Positions 1 through 11,579 of a DNA stretch of 64,000 bases are shown here, piece by piece (positions within the stretch are counted from its first letter, which is position 1; every line of letters begins with the position of its first letter). The notes beneath the pieces were generated by a model. It did not search any database. It worked only from the letters and a program-made list of their open reading frames with translations, and had not been told where the DNA came from. The position numbers and the translations under genes are program-made. The DNA comes from Macrotis lagotis. Its lineage: Eukaryota; Chordata; Mammalia; Peramelemorphia; Peramelidae. The stretch spans positions 626,536,310 to 626,600,309 of the forward strand of contig NC_133666.1 of the NCBI RefSeq assembly GCF_037893015.1, read 5' to 3'.

Positions 1-163
1 CCCATTCTACCACCTCCATTACTGCCCTCCTGGTGTCCACCCTAACTGGGGGGGGGCCCTCAGTCAGCTCAGGAACAGAAACAGGAGCCGCCGGGACAGG
101 GCCAGGGGCCAGGGCTGGGGCCAGCCGGGCCACTAGCCCGCTCCCTCTGCCTGTCTGTCTCAG

Positions 164-959
164 GAGCCCAAGACCACTGCACCCCCGCTGCAGCCTGCCC
201 GCCTCACCCCACCCAGTGAGTGAACTCCTCTTCCTCTCTCCCCAGAACCTACCCTCCACACCCAACATTTACTCTGGTCCTGTAACTACTCCTTGGGACC
301 AATCCTCTCCAACAAGCCTCCCTGTCTTCTCCAGCCTCTGCCGGGATAAATAATGTAGTAGAAAGGGCACTTATTTGGGGATTACAGGATCTGGGTTCAA
401 TTTCAAACTTGGGTTGGTACCTAAGGTTCCTTCCAGCTCAAAATCCTTAAAAGGTTTAGGATTATTGGTGGAAAACAGCCCAAAAAAACACCATGTCCCC
501 CTCCCAGTCATCTCTAGAGCTCTGTCTATGGGGGGGCTGCCAGCCCTAGCCCTATTCCCTGCCCCCCAATACTTCTGGGCTTTAAAGATTCCCACCCCAG
601 CCTTGCCCTTGCCTGTCTTCCCAGAACTGCAGAGTTGTACCCGTCGGGGCCACCTGATCCCCAGCTGTGTGTCTTCCCGGGCTCCCCCGATGTGTTCTTC
701 CCCTCGTGTTCCCCGCGCTCGAGTGAGGTCTGAGCCAACATTGCCTGCCATGGTCCCTGGTCCCAGCCAGGGCCCCCCACCATCCCCTGGACCATCTGTG
801 GCTGGTGGGGGTGGAGGTGGGGGTGGTCGGGGCCGGAAGTTGCTGCTGCCCACTCCTCTGCTGCGGGACCTATACACCCTCAGTGGACTCTACCCCTCCT
901 CCTTCCATCGGGACAGCTTCAGCCCCTACCTGTTTGCCAGTCGGGACCACCTGCTGTGA
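164..959 (+). CDS. PLPPR2: PLPPR2, C-terminal coding exons (partial; phospholipid phosphatase-related protein 2)
   Basis: Two 3' exons can be joined: 164-215 (acceptor cag at 161-163, donor gtgagtg at 216) and 625-959 (acceptor cttcccag). The phase-1 junction restores a lysine codon and the frame stays open to TGA at 957-959. The encoded tail is Pro/Ser/Arg-rich, then has a run of nine glycines, then a conserved-looking end containing LLLPTPLLRDLYTLSGLYP and finishing SRDHLL. No membrane segment falls in the window, as expected for the cytoplasmic tail of this six-pass protein. PLPPR2 belongs to the plasticity-related lipid-phosphatase-like family, which lacks the usual catalytic residues and acts at neuronal membranes. 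The name rests mainly on gene order (PLPPR2-SWSAP1-EPOR-RGL3 as on human 19p13.2, same strand) and on a remembered resemblance to the long human isoform. Earlier exons lie left of the window. The 52-nt exon is the less certain of the two. Confidence 0.72.
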
Positions 960-2390
960 ACTCAGCTTCCAAGGTCCTGAGAGCATCTGGCCCCAGATAC
1001 CCCTTGGAGTAAGATGTTCTCAGGTCATGTGTGTGTGTCTCCTGTGTGCCTGTGTGTGAGTGTGTGTGGGTATACCTGCCTGTATGTGTCCCCACCAGCC
1101 AATCCCACATGGGTATGGGGATGGATGGAGGATTTAAAGAAAGTTCAGGCCTGGATGGTTTTGTTTCTGACTCCCTGCTTTACCTGGCTAGGCCCCAGAA
1201 AGGTCTTCATTGCCAGATCTGGGGAGAATTGGGATTGGAAAAGCTGAGGGGATGACCCTCCATTGTCCCAAGGTTTGGAGGTGGAACAGAAGCTCTTCCT
1301 TTTTAGGCAGAAGCTAAACAAAATAACTTTGACCTCTTACTGTACATTGAGAGCCTCCAATGTCTCAAAATTCCAGGGGTGATTGGGGCTGGTGTGATTT
1401 TAGCTGAGAAAGCCCATGTTTCTGAGACTTGGGAATGGGGACAGGGATATATGGAGGGACATCTGACACTAGCCAATAAGTGTACTTGGTAGCTAAGAAT
1501 TGCAGGGAATCTTGGTGCTTGCCATGGTTGGGCCTTAGATGTCTCAGAATGCCAATAATGGGTAATGATTCCTCATGATGGACCCTAGGTATCTGAAAAT
1601 TGGGGGGTTGAGGTGGGGAAGGGAAGGCAGTCTCAGCCAACGGGAGCCCTTTCTGATTATTCTGAGATGACCCCTCTTCAGACAGAAGGATGGAGAAAAG
1701 AGGCAGTAAGTCCGACCTGGCAGGGAGGCATTGGTTTGTCCCGTCCTTCTACTGAAGCCAGGTCTCTCATTTTCTTCCAATTGCAAGGTCCTTTGATGGG
1801 GCAGCTCCCACCCTCCCCTGAGAGCCTCCCCTATCCTCCCAGTCAAACTGAATTCTCTCCTTATTATCACACCCCAATTCCATTCATGATCTTAATGACC
1901 CTAGACTGAGTTCCTCTCCAGCCACCAGAGCTGGGAAGTAGGGATTCTCTTTCTACTCTCTGCTCTGAGGCTAAAATTGGGGAAAGAGAATAGTCTTAAT
2001 GTCAGGGTGTTGTCTCCCCCACCAAATGCCCTGTCCCTCACTTCCTTGATCCTGGATTTAGTGAGGGTGGGGGTAGATGTGGGGGTGGGGGAGGGGAATC
2101 ACCTTTTAGATTTAAGACCAGAGATTTTTGGTGGATAATGGAGAGGAGGTAGGGTGTTCCCTGTGACCTACACATGTGGCAGATTAGCTTTCACTCCTCA
2201 TTCCTCCCCACCAAAAAAACACAATAAAATAAGCTTTTCCCTTCCTGAACCGGCTGTGCCAGTCCCAGGGCACATGACCCTCAACAGCCCTGGCCCTGCC
2301 CCAAGGGATGCTAAAGGGGGCAACAAAGAGAGACCTCTCCTTCACTCCCAATTTCACAGCCTTTAATAAAGATCTGTTTGTATCAGAAAT
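960..2390 (+). other. PLPPR2: PLPPR2 3' untranslated region
   Basis: Non-coding sequence follows the TGA without a further acceptor, includes a TG-rich patch near 1027-1075, and ends just after an AATAAA at 2365-2370. An earlier AATAAA at 2223-2228 could give a shorter transcript. There are no interspersed repeats in this 1.4 kb, which fits exonic sequence. Confidence 0.6.
2365..2370 (+). terminator. PLPPR2 poly(A) signal
   Basis: Canonical AATAAA about 1.4 kb after the PLPPR2 stop, followed by a T/GT-rich stretch. A second AATAAA at 2223-2228 may serve as a proximal site. Confidence 0.55.
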
Positions 2391-3224
2391 ACCCCTAGCA
2401 TCTGTTTCCTCTATGCCTACAAGAATATACATGTGACTATTCTCCCTGATGTGACTAACCATTTGCCTGTGTGGTGTGTGAATAAGGCTGGAGCATGTGA
2501 ACAAGAGAGGACCCCGGTCTGGGCTGTAGAGTTTTGCTCCAGGATAAGTACTTTAAATGGTGCCTTCTTCCCTTTCAATAGCTTCAGCTCCTTTTCTTGT
2601 CCAGGGGTTCTCTCAATGCCTGTTCTAGTTATCACCCCTCACCATCAGTCCTTCAGCATTGTAGAAATCTCCTAGTACCCCTAGACCCTTGGGTCTCCTC
2701 CAAACCTCACCTCAACCCCCGTCTCAAGAAGGGAATGCACCATGCTACTGTAAGGATTTTCAGGAGGCTTTGAGGTGCACTGCAATCAGGACAAATGAGG
2801 GCAAGTGTTTTCCCTTGGCTCATTTGCTTACAGATTACATGGGGCATTCTTCCTCACTCTGGGTTTCTGTAAAATGAAGAGATTGAGTGGCAAGATCTTC
2901 AAGGTCTTTATATCTCTGAAGTTCTAGGATTGTTAGGCAGAGCTTAAATGGCTTCTGGTTTGGCAGTCCCATCCTATCCCATTCTCTCCCTGTCTCTCTC
3001 AACACACAACCTATGTTTTGGTCACATGCAGACATAGGCATCCTCAGATGCCACAGTCACAGATAGTCATGGGTTTGGGGGGCTGGGGAGGGGCAGGTGC
3101 TTGACCTGTGACCCTCTCCATGTACCGAGGGTTTCCTGGTGGGGGGGTGGAATTAGGAAGGGATTGAGGCCCATTTACTCTGACCTGCACCCTGGTAAGC
3201 AACTGGAACCCACGTGCCTCACCT

Positions 3225-3720
3225 TCCCCCCTGGCCGAGAGTGGGGGCGCAGGGGCGTGGCCGAGGGCGGAGTAGGTGGTGGAAGGGGGTGAGTGGGGCT
3301 AGGGCTAGGACTAGGGCAGCCTCCACGGGCCGGGCGGTGTCCAGCGCTTCCTGCTGTTGCTCTGGGCCGCGCCCCCTTGTCTGTACGGGGGCAACACGAT
3401 CGAGGCCGGACAGACGTGAGGGAAGGTGGGGAGCAGGGAGGGAGAAACCCATCGGAGGCCTTCCGGAGGTGGGGGAGGACTGTCAGGGGCCCCGGGCCCA
3501 GGTCCAGTCTTGCTCCCTCTACTGCAGGAGGCCGAGGGGTATTGGTGGGGGGGGTGGGGATGAGGCGGTTGCTTTTCCAGAAACACAGAGATTGGGGGGG
3601 GGGGCGGGGGCGAGGCACGGGCGGCGCACGATTCTCCCGGGATCCACAGACAAAGGGTGAGTCCGCCCCCCGGCCCTCTACTCACCCCGACCCCAATCTC
3701 CCGAACCTTGGCCCTTAACC
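3225..3720. promoter_or_regulatory. CpG island without a protein-coding gene; candidate promoter of the miR-137-like primary transcript
   Basis: A GC-rich, CpG-dense block with several GC boxes (for example gggggcgcaggggcgtgg near 3241-3260) stands out from the CpG-poor surroundings. It has no TATA box. Open frames through it (such as 3214-3660) are Arg/Gly-rich by composition and match no family I know. It ends about 1.2 kb before the hairpin at 4899, on the side where that transcript would start. Human MIR137 is also driven from a CpG island. The link to the hairpin is inference from position. Confidence 0.55.
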
Positions 3721-4898
3721 TTCAGAATCCCGAATTTCCTTAGACGCGGGCCTCTTCTCGCTCAGGCACCCGACCCCTCGACCCCCAGAAAACGCTAAAA
3801 CCAACCACTACCCCAGGCCTTGATCGCCATAATTTGGAACTCCCCAGACGCCAGTCTTTCAGAAACCCTCGGGTCCCCTGGGGTCATCAGGCAGAGGTCC
3901 CTAGAGTGAAGCCTCTCCCTATCCTGACCGCATCTCTGTCCCTGTCTATCTTATTCCGGATTCAACCACGTTTCTGTGTGTCTCCATGTCTCAGGGTTCT
4001 CCATCTCTCTTCTCCCTTCCCCCACACAGTCATAGCTCGGGCTGTTGTTCCTCCAAGAGCCCCAATCTATCTGGCCTACCCAGGAACAGTGGTCAACTCC
4101 CCCTGCCCTGCTCTGAGCCCCCAGTAGCCTTCCAGTTCAGGAAGCTGGAGCTGGGAGCTGTCCGCGGTTCTGAAGTCGACCTGAGGTTGGAGGAGGGGGT
4201 TGTGAGACTGCCCCGCCCTTGCTCACTGCTCCGCCCCCAGGGTCCCCAGGGCTTGGGGTCCCGGAGAGGGGCTGGAAGCTTTATGCTTGGGAGGAGGACC
4301 ATCAGGTCTGAAATCCTGAAAGAGGTCCGAGGTCCTGGGGAAGTATTCTTAGGGAATAGAAGAGGGGAAGGGAACTCTTGAGAGGTGGGGCTTACTCTGG
4401 GGAAGGGACTAGGAAATAATTCATTGTAGAGGTTCCACTATCGAGTTTCTGGGAGTGTGAGATATTCTTGTTCAGGGGTGAGTTAGACTGGATTTCCTCT
4501 GAGGTCCATTCCAACTCTTAGATTCTGGTTCTCGGGGTTTCAGGAGCAGGAAGAGAAAGAGTTGGTCCCTGGGGCCTAGAAGAGAATTTCCAAGGGTGAA
4601 TATCTAGTTGTCCAGTTGCTATAGGTATGGGGTCTGGTTTAGTTACCCAGAAGGTCTGTGGATCTGGATGAGAGGTCCTATGGGTCAGAGTCCTGAAGTA
4701 CCTGAAGAGTCCTGAGAGGGTCCTAAGTTAGGGACTGAGTTCTGAGGTCAGATTGGGGCTGGGTCAGAGCCAGTTTGCATTGTGATCACAGATCTGCTGG
4801 AGCCCAGAGCTGCCAATGCTGCTGCCACTGCCCACTGTGGCCAAGGAGTACTCCCTGCTCCATTGCCACCGTTCCCCAGATCCTACCTCACTGGCTGG

Positions 4899-4980
4899 CC
4901 CCCCGCGATGACGGGTATTCTTGGGTAGATAATACCAATGGCGCTGTTATTGCTTGAGAATACACGTAGTCGAGGGGAGG
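4899..4980 (+). ncRNA. microRNA precursor of the miR-137 family (miR-137 paralog, 'miR-137b'-like)
   Basis: The hairpin matches human pre-miR-137 along its length. The 3p arm (4947-4969) begins TTATTGCTTGAGAATAC and differs from human miR-137-3p at only two of 23 positions (10, A to G; 18, G to A), leaving seed TATTGCT unchanged. The 5p arm (4911-4933) begins ACGGGTATTCTTGGGTAG and differs at one position. The stem pairs GTATTCTT with GAGAATAC (one G-U pair), CGATGAC (4906-4912) with GTAGTCG (4966-4972), and CCCC (4901-4904) with GGGG (4974-4977). The loop (about 4934-4946) is the diverged part, which is the pattern of a constrained miRNA. miR-137 is a brain-rich repressor of neuronal differentiation genes. 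Human has one copy, on 1p21.3; this one lies between PLPPR2 and SWSAP1, so it is a second paralog. From memory, a miR-137b is listed for platypus or opossum, so the mature sequence may not be new. Confidence 0.93.
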
Positions 4981-7559
4981 CGCCTTCGCCGATTCCTTCC
5001 TGCCCCCCCCCAGTACCCAGCCTGTCCCAAAGGAAACATGGCCTGGCCATGGATTGAGGACCTGGGGGGTGGTGGGGTAATATGTCTTTCTAAATCCTTA
5101 TATCCCCCCTCTCCTCCCTCTCTTCCTCCTATCTCTCTATGTCTTGCTCCCAACACACATAATCTTTGTGACCTCCTAGCCTCTTTCCCTCTATCTACAT
5201 ATTTCCCAGTTCTGGACTTTTTTGTTCTGCTCCTTTGTTTTATGCAAGAAGACTTCCTGGCAGAGTTAGAGTGCATTGGTCTTGGGTATATATCAAGAAT
5301 TAGCAGTCTCTGGGAAAGAGGGGGAAATGAGCCTCTATCCTTTTCAGTATATCCCCATTAGCACATCTCTAAGAGATGGAGAGTGTCTGTGTATATATGT
5401 GTACTGGTGTGTGTTTGTGTGTATAGGGAGTGGGGGAGCTAAGCTTGTAGGCTGAGGGTTTTGCCTAGGGTTGGGTTTGTATGTAGGGAGTGGAGTGGAA
5501 GGAGGGAGGCTGAGCAAAGGCTGTATCCTGAGGGTGTCTCATGGTGCCTGGAGTAGAGGATGGGACTGGGGTGGGGTAGTGCTCTGGAGGGGTCCTGCTC
5601 AGAGAACCCTCATGGGATGTATTCATATGCTTTGCTGCTACTGCCCTGCTGCTACTGCTGTTTCCTGTTTCCAGAAACCTCCACCCACCTGAGATCTCCT
5701 AGCAACAGCCTCTCTGTGGTTGCCAGGCAATTGTGCTGGGATTGGGAGTGATTGACAGAAGGAAAATGGACAGGCTGAAGCACTGGATGATACTGGGCAA
5801 AGAATCTGAGCCAGAACCATGCCTCTTTCTCTCCTTCATCTCACAGTCCTAAGAGTATAGGAGTGCTGCTCCAGTCTCTGCAGTTCAGAGTTGAGGATTT
5901 GGGGAATGTAAAAACATCCTTCACACCTACTCCCAGTGCCAGTAACAATTCCTCATGTATCAGAAAATCACCTTCACACATATACTTCTGTTCACACACA
6001 CAATTCATTGACCATTAATGCTGGAACAACCTTTCTTGTTTCTCTACGCATATGCATATGCGTATGTGTGTATGTGTGTATACACATATTCACACATATG
6101 CAAAGTCTGAGAAAAATGCCTCCAACTTATATGGTTTCTCTAGTATGTATGATAGGATTGGAATCTGGGAAACCACCTAATCCCATGTTTTCATTTTACA
6201 GATGAGAAAACTAAAAAGGATAAGAACTTTTCAAAACCATGTATGTAGTAAATGGCAGTGCCAAAACTCAAACCTAAGTTCTCTGATTCCAAATGCAGGG
6301 CTGAATCTACCTTGTTAGAGCTATGAAAATGAATGGAACATGGCAGAAGGGCAAAAGAGTATTTATTTTTATTGCAGAAAAAAATCATGAGTCTGTACTT
6401 GTCCCTTCTCCCCACTGAATAAGCAACTGCTCTTCTCTCGGACAGGAAATAGATAGGAAAAGCATCTGCATCAAGTGGGTGCCTGCAGGTTCCTGAATGC
6501 AGGAGTGAAAAACCTGTGTGGAAAACCATGTGCATGGATAGATGATGTCCTCACACTCAGGCAGAGACATACTGCATCCTGCATATATTACTAGGCAGGC
6601 CTAAGGAACCCCAAGCCCAATCCTAAAGGAACAGATCAGGGGAATCTTGAAGGTGAAGGGTGATGAGGTTCTTTATACAACTCCCTGGGTTTGATCTAAC
6701 CACATTCTTTTACCTGAAATGAAGGCACTGTCTCTTAGGGACTCTACCCTGGGGAAAGAGAAAAAACAGTAAACCTAAGCCTATAGTTAGGGTTGGAAGA
6801 TTGGATTTCTCACCCATCCCATGTAAACTGGGGGGCTTGAGAACTTGGGTTTGACTCCCATCTCTGCAATGTTCTATTTGTAACCTTTGGAAAGCCACAT
6901 TGCTCCTTTGTGAACTCCAGTTTCCTTGGAGCTCCTAAGTACATGTGTGCATGTGTGGAATGAAGTAGGCAGTAAAACTCAGATCCATTTTTAGCTCAGT
7001 CTATGATCCTGTTGGGCCAAGGGATCCCTAATGACAGAGCTCTGCTCAGAAGTCATTTTTGCCCACCAATGAGGGAAAGAAGAAAAAAAGGGAAAAGAGC
7101 AGAGAAGTGGGAAGACAAAAAGAAGACTCTTAAGTATTGGAACTCAGAGGTCTTCTCATCCATTCCATGCCTCACAGGAAACTCTACAACAGTCATCCCA
7201 AAATGGTGAATTAATCTAATCCCTCTTCCACAAGTATAGCCCTTACAGCACTTGAACCCAGCTTTGATTGCCCCCAAGCCTGCCTTCTTCAGGCAAACAA
7301 TTTGCATATATTATAATCTATAATTCCATCACCTCTTTTAAATAGATTTATTTTGTTAGTTTCTTTCCTGAAATGCACCCCCAGAATTGGAAATAATATT
7401 ACAAATCTGATCTGACTCAGATCTCCACATCAAAACTACTGACATTCTGACATTCCCCATTCCAGACAATGTCATTATAGATGTAACTTCCTATTGCTTT
7501 AGGTTGTGGGTTTTTATGACATACTTTTGTCTCTTATCAGAACTCCAATTCAGTAAAAT

Positions 7560-8090
7560 TTAGAGGGTTTTTTTATGTTTACTGTTGCCTAGCCATTCTT
7601 CCTTTACATTGTACTTCAGTGTTTGATTTTTTAAATTCATGTCAAGGACTTTACATGTAAATTTAATTTGTCCAAATTCGGTTCATTGTTCAGTTTCTAA
7701 TTTTGTCATCCAATTTGGAATTTCCATACCAGCAATAAGTGTTTTCCGAATTAATTCAAGTCATTATTTAAAATATTTATTATATATATAAAGTCATTAT
7801 TTAAAGCACCAAGGACAGAACCCTGGGACATAAATATATTAAGGACTATTCTTTGCATCTGGTTGCTCCACCAGTTCTGAATCCAACCAATTATAAAATT
7901 CTCTAATAACCCTCCATTTTATCCATAAGTTGTTCATGAAACACTCTGTAAAGTGCTCTGCTAAAATCCAGCTACAACACTCCCCTTTTCTATCTGCTTA
8001 GTAACCCTCTCAAAAACAGAAATATAGTTAGTCTAGCATGACCTGTGTTTGATAAAGCCATGCTGGCTCTTAATGATTGTTTTCATTTAT
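7560..8090 (-). mobile_element. Ancient CR1/L3-like LINE remnant
   Basis: The text around 7900-8070 (tccataagttgttcatgaaa... tagcatgacctgtgtttgat... atgctggctcttaat) follows the reverse complement of an old mammalian CR1/L3-type LINE. It is heavily diverged with no usable frame. The family is recalled rather than searched. Confidence 0.4.
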
Positions 8091-8357
8091 ATAGTGTCTA
8101 ATGTGCTGGGCACCGGGTTAAGAACTTAACATAAATTATCTTATATAATCCTAATAAGTGCTATTATTTTACATATGAGGGAACTGAGGCAAGTGACTTA
8201 CCTAGGGTCATATAGATAGTATCGAAACTGTACTTGAACTCAGGGATTCCTATTCTAAACCTGTTGCTCTAGCTCACTGTGCACCTAGCTGACATCTACC
8301 AGAAGGCAGGTTATTACTCTATTTATTATCAAATGAAGGAATATAATATATAATTTT

Positions 8358-8373
8358 CCCACCAGGTGGCACA
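8358..8373 (+). promoter_or_regulatory. CTCF-like motif, forward
   Basis: CCCACCAGGTGGCACA fits the CTCF core consensus CCASYAGRKGGCRS at every core position. It lies outside the SINEs. Confidence 0.5.
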
Positions 8374-9832
8374 CTACTCCAGCCAGCAGCCAAGTGGTCA
8401 CAGAAATGAGGTTCCCATACTTAGGGCTCTATGACTCCATGTGAGACTTATAGAATTCATAATAGATACTCAATTTCTAGAACTCATCCTGAGTTCTACA
8501 GTAATCCAGAATATGTTTGAATATCTTCTCAATAACAAAATTACAACTTAATAAACTAAGCTCAGAGCACTCAACCCATTCCATTATTTATTCAAAATTT
8601 CCTTCCCCAATAGTAGTTGACACATATCTATATATTAAATCTCTTAGGATTACATAATCATCAAAGCTATCAAATATATTATTTATTAACTATGAAATCA
8701 GTAATAAAATCAACATAGGTAGTTATTTACTGATGACTTCTTTTCATTTCTGATAACATAAGCCCATATCACGTATTTTTCATTCCAGATGCCAAATAAA
8801 TTTTCTCCACAAGAATCTTCATCTTCATAAGGTAAAGATAATAATAGTTTTCATCAGAAAATAAAGTATCCCTCAACCTTGTTTCTAATGTCTAATTCAA
8901 TCTTATGTCTAAGACAATTTCCCTCCAGTCTCAAATCATCAATCTGAATATTATCTTCAAACTGACAGTTAAAACTGCCATTTTCACAATATTCAGTTGG
9001 ACTCTTAGGAGAGCCTCTGTATCTCTAGAGGCTTTAGAGAATGTTACAATAAAAAAGCCCGTGACTTGCTGCATCTTTAACCCAATTTTGATCTCCTCTG
9101 AGGAAAGCACAATCCTCTGTACACATGACCTTTGAGATCCCATATAGCTCTGTGGCTAAGATCCTCTGAAACTTTGTATTTTACCACATAACTTATGGAA
9201 CACAGCAAAAATTCAAGGAAAATGGTTTTAATACTTTACAGGGGATTTCTTCCTAAACTATATTCCTGAAATTCCTCTTGCACTCACAGGTGAGAATTAG
9301 GAGAAGAATACAAGGAACTAGATTCCAGCTGAGTCCTAGGAACAGTTAAAGCAAATGAAAGAGAGAATGTACTGGAAGATTAAGGTTCCCCACCCACCCA
9401 AAAGGCAGCTCTGATGCTCAATCATATCATCCATTCAGCTTCTGACTTGTGGAACTATCTAGATAACCTGTGCAACATTGACCTCAGGTATTTTTTGTCA
9501 CCATTGGATAGATTCTCAGGTTCATAGTGCACCATCAGGAGCTAATCACTCCTTGACTTGTTAGCATGGCCAACAGAAAGTCCCTCCCAGAAATTCTCAT
9601 AGGCAAAGGCAAAGAGTAAAAAAGTTCCCGGGTACAAAATTTCAACATTTCTCTCTCTCCTTTCACCTCAGTTCCATATTTTTAGTGAACATAACACTCA
9701 GTGTAGTCCCAGTCTTTTCATAGTGGGATTGGGATGGGAAAGCTTAGTGATATATACTGAAAAGAATACTGAAAAATATTGTGCTATATCTTTTTCTATT
9801 CCCCAGTTACTTGAACTAGAGGCAATTACTGG

Positions 9833-9960
9833 ATAAAGAGCTGGACCTGGAGTCAGGAAGAGCTGAATTCAAATTCAGACCCAGACATGTACTAGTTATG
9901 AGACTCAGGGCAAGTCACATAGGTTTACTCTGTCTTAGTTACCATTTCCTGGGTCTTGGA
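9833..9960 (+). mobile_element. SINE fragment (CORE-SINE type)
   Basis: It carries the diagnostic ctggagtcaggaagagctga and gggcaagtcaca blocks, but is diverged and lacks the A-rich tail. Confidence 0.55.
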
Positions 9961-9969
9961 GTGAATAAT

Positions 9970-10243
9970 AATTTAGAAGAAATAAGAAGAGAAGAGGAGA
10001 GGAAGCAAGAATGAGAGTAGAGGAAATGAGGAAGATTAGAAGAATGAAGAGGAGAAGGAGGAGAAATGAGACAGAAAAAAAAGGAAGGAGAAATATGAAA
10101 AAGAAGAGAGAAAGGAAAAATGAGGATGAAGAGGATATATTAGAGGAAGAACAGATGGGAAGAGAAACAGAAATGAAATGAAAAAATAAGGAGTAAAGGA
10201 AAACAAGAGTAGGAGAGATGGGAAAGGAGAAAAGAGGAGACAA
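9970..10243 (+). repeat. Purine-only (GA-rich) tract of about 270 bp
   Basis: The top strand is almost all A and G with irregular gaaga/ggaga units and no fixed period. It directly follows the SINE fragment and may have grown from its tail. Confidence 0.8.
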
Positions 10244-10564
10244 GATCCTGAGTTTTATTCTGGAGGCCTACTCCAGAGGAGTTAGGTTTGGCTCTTGGCT
10301 AGATTTCCCTGAAATTGAATTATAGGGTCTACAAGTCCCTCATAGGCAAGCAAAGTACATCATAAATTTGGACACATAACATTTCATTTAACACATACAC
10401 TCATAAGGCTCAAAAGATTCACACTATTCCATAAATATGGAGAATTATGAAGGACTCAATCCATTTGACTCTCCAGCACCACCATCAAAGACCTTTCACT
10501 TTGAACAAATCTTATTCATCTTGAACTTCCCACCCTCTGAACAATTCACAGAAACATCATGGAA

Positions 10565-10748
10565 AGGGTGGCTAGGTGGCACAATGGATAGAGCACTGGC
10601 CCTGGAGTCAGGAATACCTGAATTCAAATCCAGCCTCAGACACTTAATAATTACCTAGCTGTGTGGCCTTGGAGAAGCCACTTAACCCCATTTGCCTTGC
10701 AAAGAAAACCTAAAAAAAAAAAGAAAAAGAAAAAGAAAAAAGGAAAAA
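10565..10748 (+). mobile_element. Marsupial tRNA-type SINE
   Basis: Full-length copy: head gggtggctaggtggcacaat, tail catttgccttgcaaag, then an (A)nG-rich run to about 10748. Confidence 0.9.
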
Positions 10749-11209
10749 GAAACATCATGGAGGTCTCATACTTTGAGGCATGATTTCAAGTCCTTCAATT
10801 TCAGGATAATCCTCTATGGATTTTTCTCCAAGAAGTATATGGTTAAATCTTTGAGGAACAAGACTGGACCTGGATTGTAGAGTCCCAGTTCTGGACTCCC
10901 TTATCCTTTCCCCAGGTGAGCATTGGAGGGGCAGGAGACAAGTACTCCATCAAGATCTCCAAGTGCTCTGTTTAGTCACCAAAACACCAGTGCCTAAATA
11001 CCTTTCCAGTCTCTAATTCATAATACTCCCATAAACAATGGTTCCCAACACTGGATCCCTTCTAGTACCAAGAGCACCAGCATTCTAATCTCAGAAGCAG
11101 ATCCCAAGAAATTTCATTTTGATGATTGTCCAGTCCCAGAAGAATGGAAAGAATGGTTGGTACAGAAGCTTAGCAATAAGTCAGGTGTGTTCTCATATTT
11201 GGGCCAGGA

Positions 11210-11475
11210 CATTAGGTAATACAGTTGATAGAATGCTGAGCTTGGAGTCAAGGATACCTAACTTCAAATCAGACCTCAGATATTATTTCTGTGACCCTGG
11301 TAAATCACCTAATCTCTGAATGCCTCTGTTTTCTACGCTGTAAAATTGGGAGAGGGGAGGGGAGGAATGATAAGAATAGTACCTACCTCCAAAGATTGTT
11401 GTGAGGAGCACATGAGAGAATATGTATTTATCGGAGTGACTGGCATACAGCAAATTCTTAATAAATGCCTGTCCT
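11210..11475 (+). mobile_element. MIR/MAR-type CORE-SINE
   Basis: Has the CORE block, tgtaaaatt..., gtacctacctccaaagattg and the end aataaatgcctgtcc. It is older than the tRNA-type SINEs. Confidence 0.75.
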
Positions 11476-11579
11476 TTTCTCTTTCTCATTGAGAGGGATA
11501 TACATAAAGAGCAATCCAAAGGATTCAGACTACTAACTCTTACCCATTCTGGAAATGATCTAAGAAGATTCCTTTATCA

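Larger units (their letters stand above)
5070..9830. other. Intergenic stretch with no recognisable gene
   Basis: No spliced coding exons are visible. The first part (5.1-6.0 kb) is low in repeats and could belong to the primary transcript of the miR-137-like hairpin. From about 6.1 kb it holds MIR-like fragments (about 6150-6310 and 8090-8290), a decayed LINE (7560-8090) and AT-rich sequence. A strong CTCF-like motif is at 8358-8373. Confidence 0.6.

Noticed and set aside
375-624. Upstream part of the open frame that contains the last PLPPR2 exon
   Set aside because: A good acceptor at 618-624 and a matching phase with 164-215 show that this part is intron read-through.
3214-3718. Long open frames in the CpG island
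   Set aside because: Arg/Gly/Pro-rich on all frames, no family resemblance, no splice pattern; expected from GC-rich composition.
4775-4957. 60-residue frame across the miR-137-like hairpin
   Set aside because: It covers the hairpin arm; the RNA structure and arm conservation explain the sequence better than a peptide. A loose likeness of nearby text to TMEM205 was also judged chance.
10437-10658. Frame running into a SINE
   Set aside because: The second half is SINE sequence (peptide GTMDRALALESGIPEF recurs at other copies).
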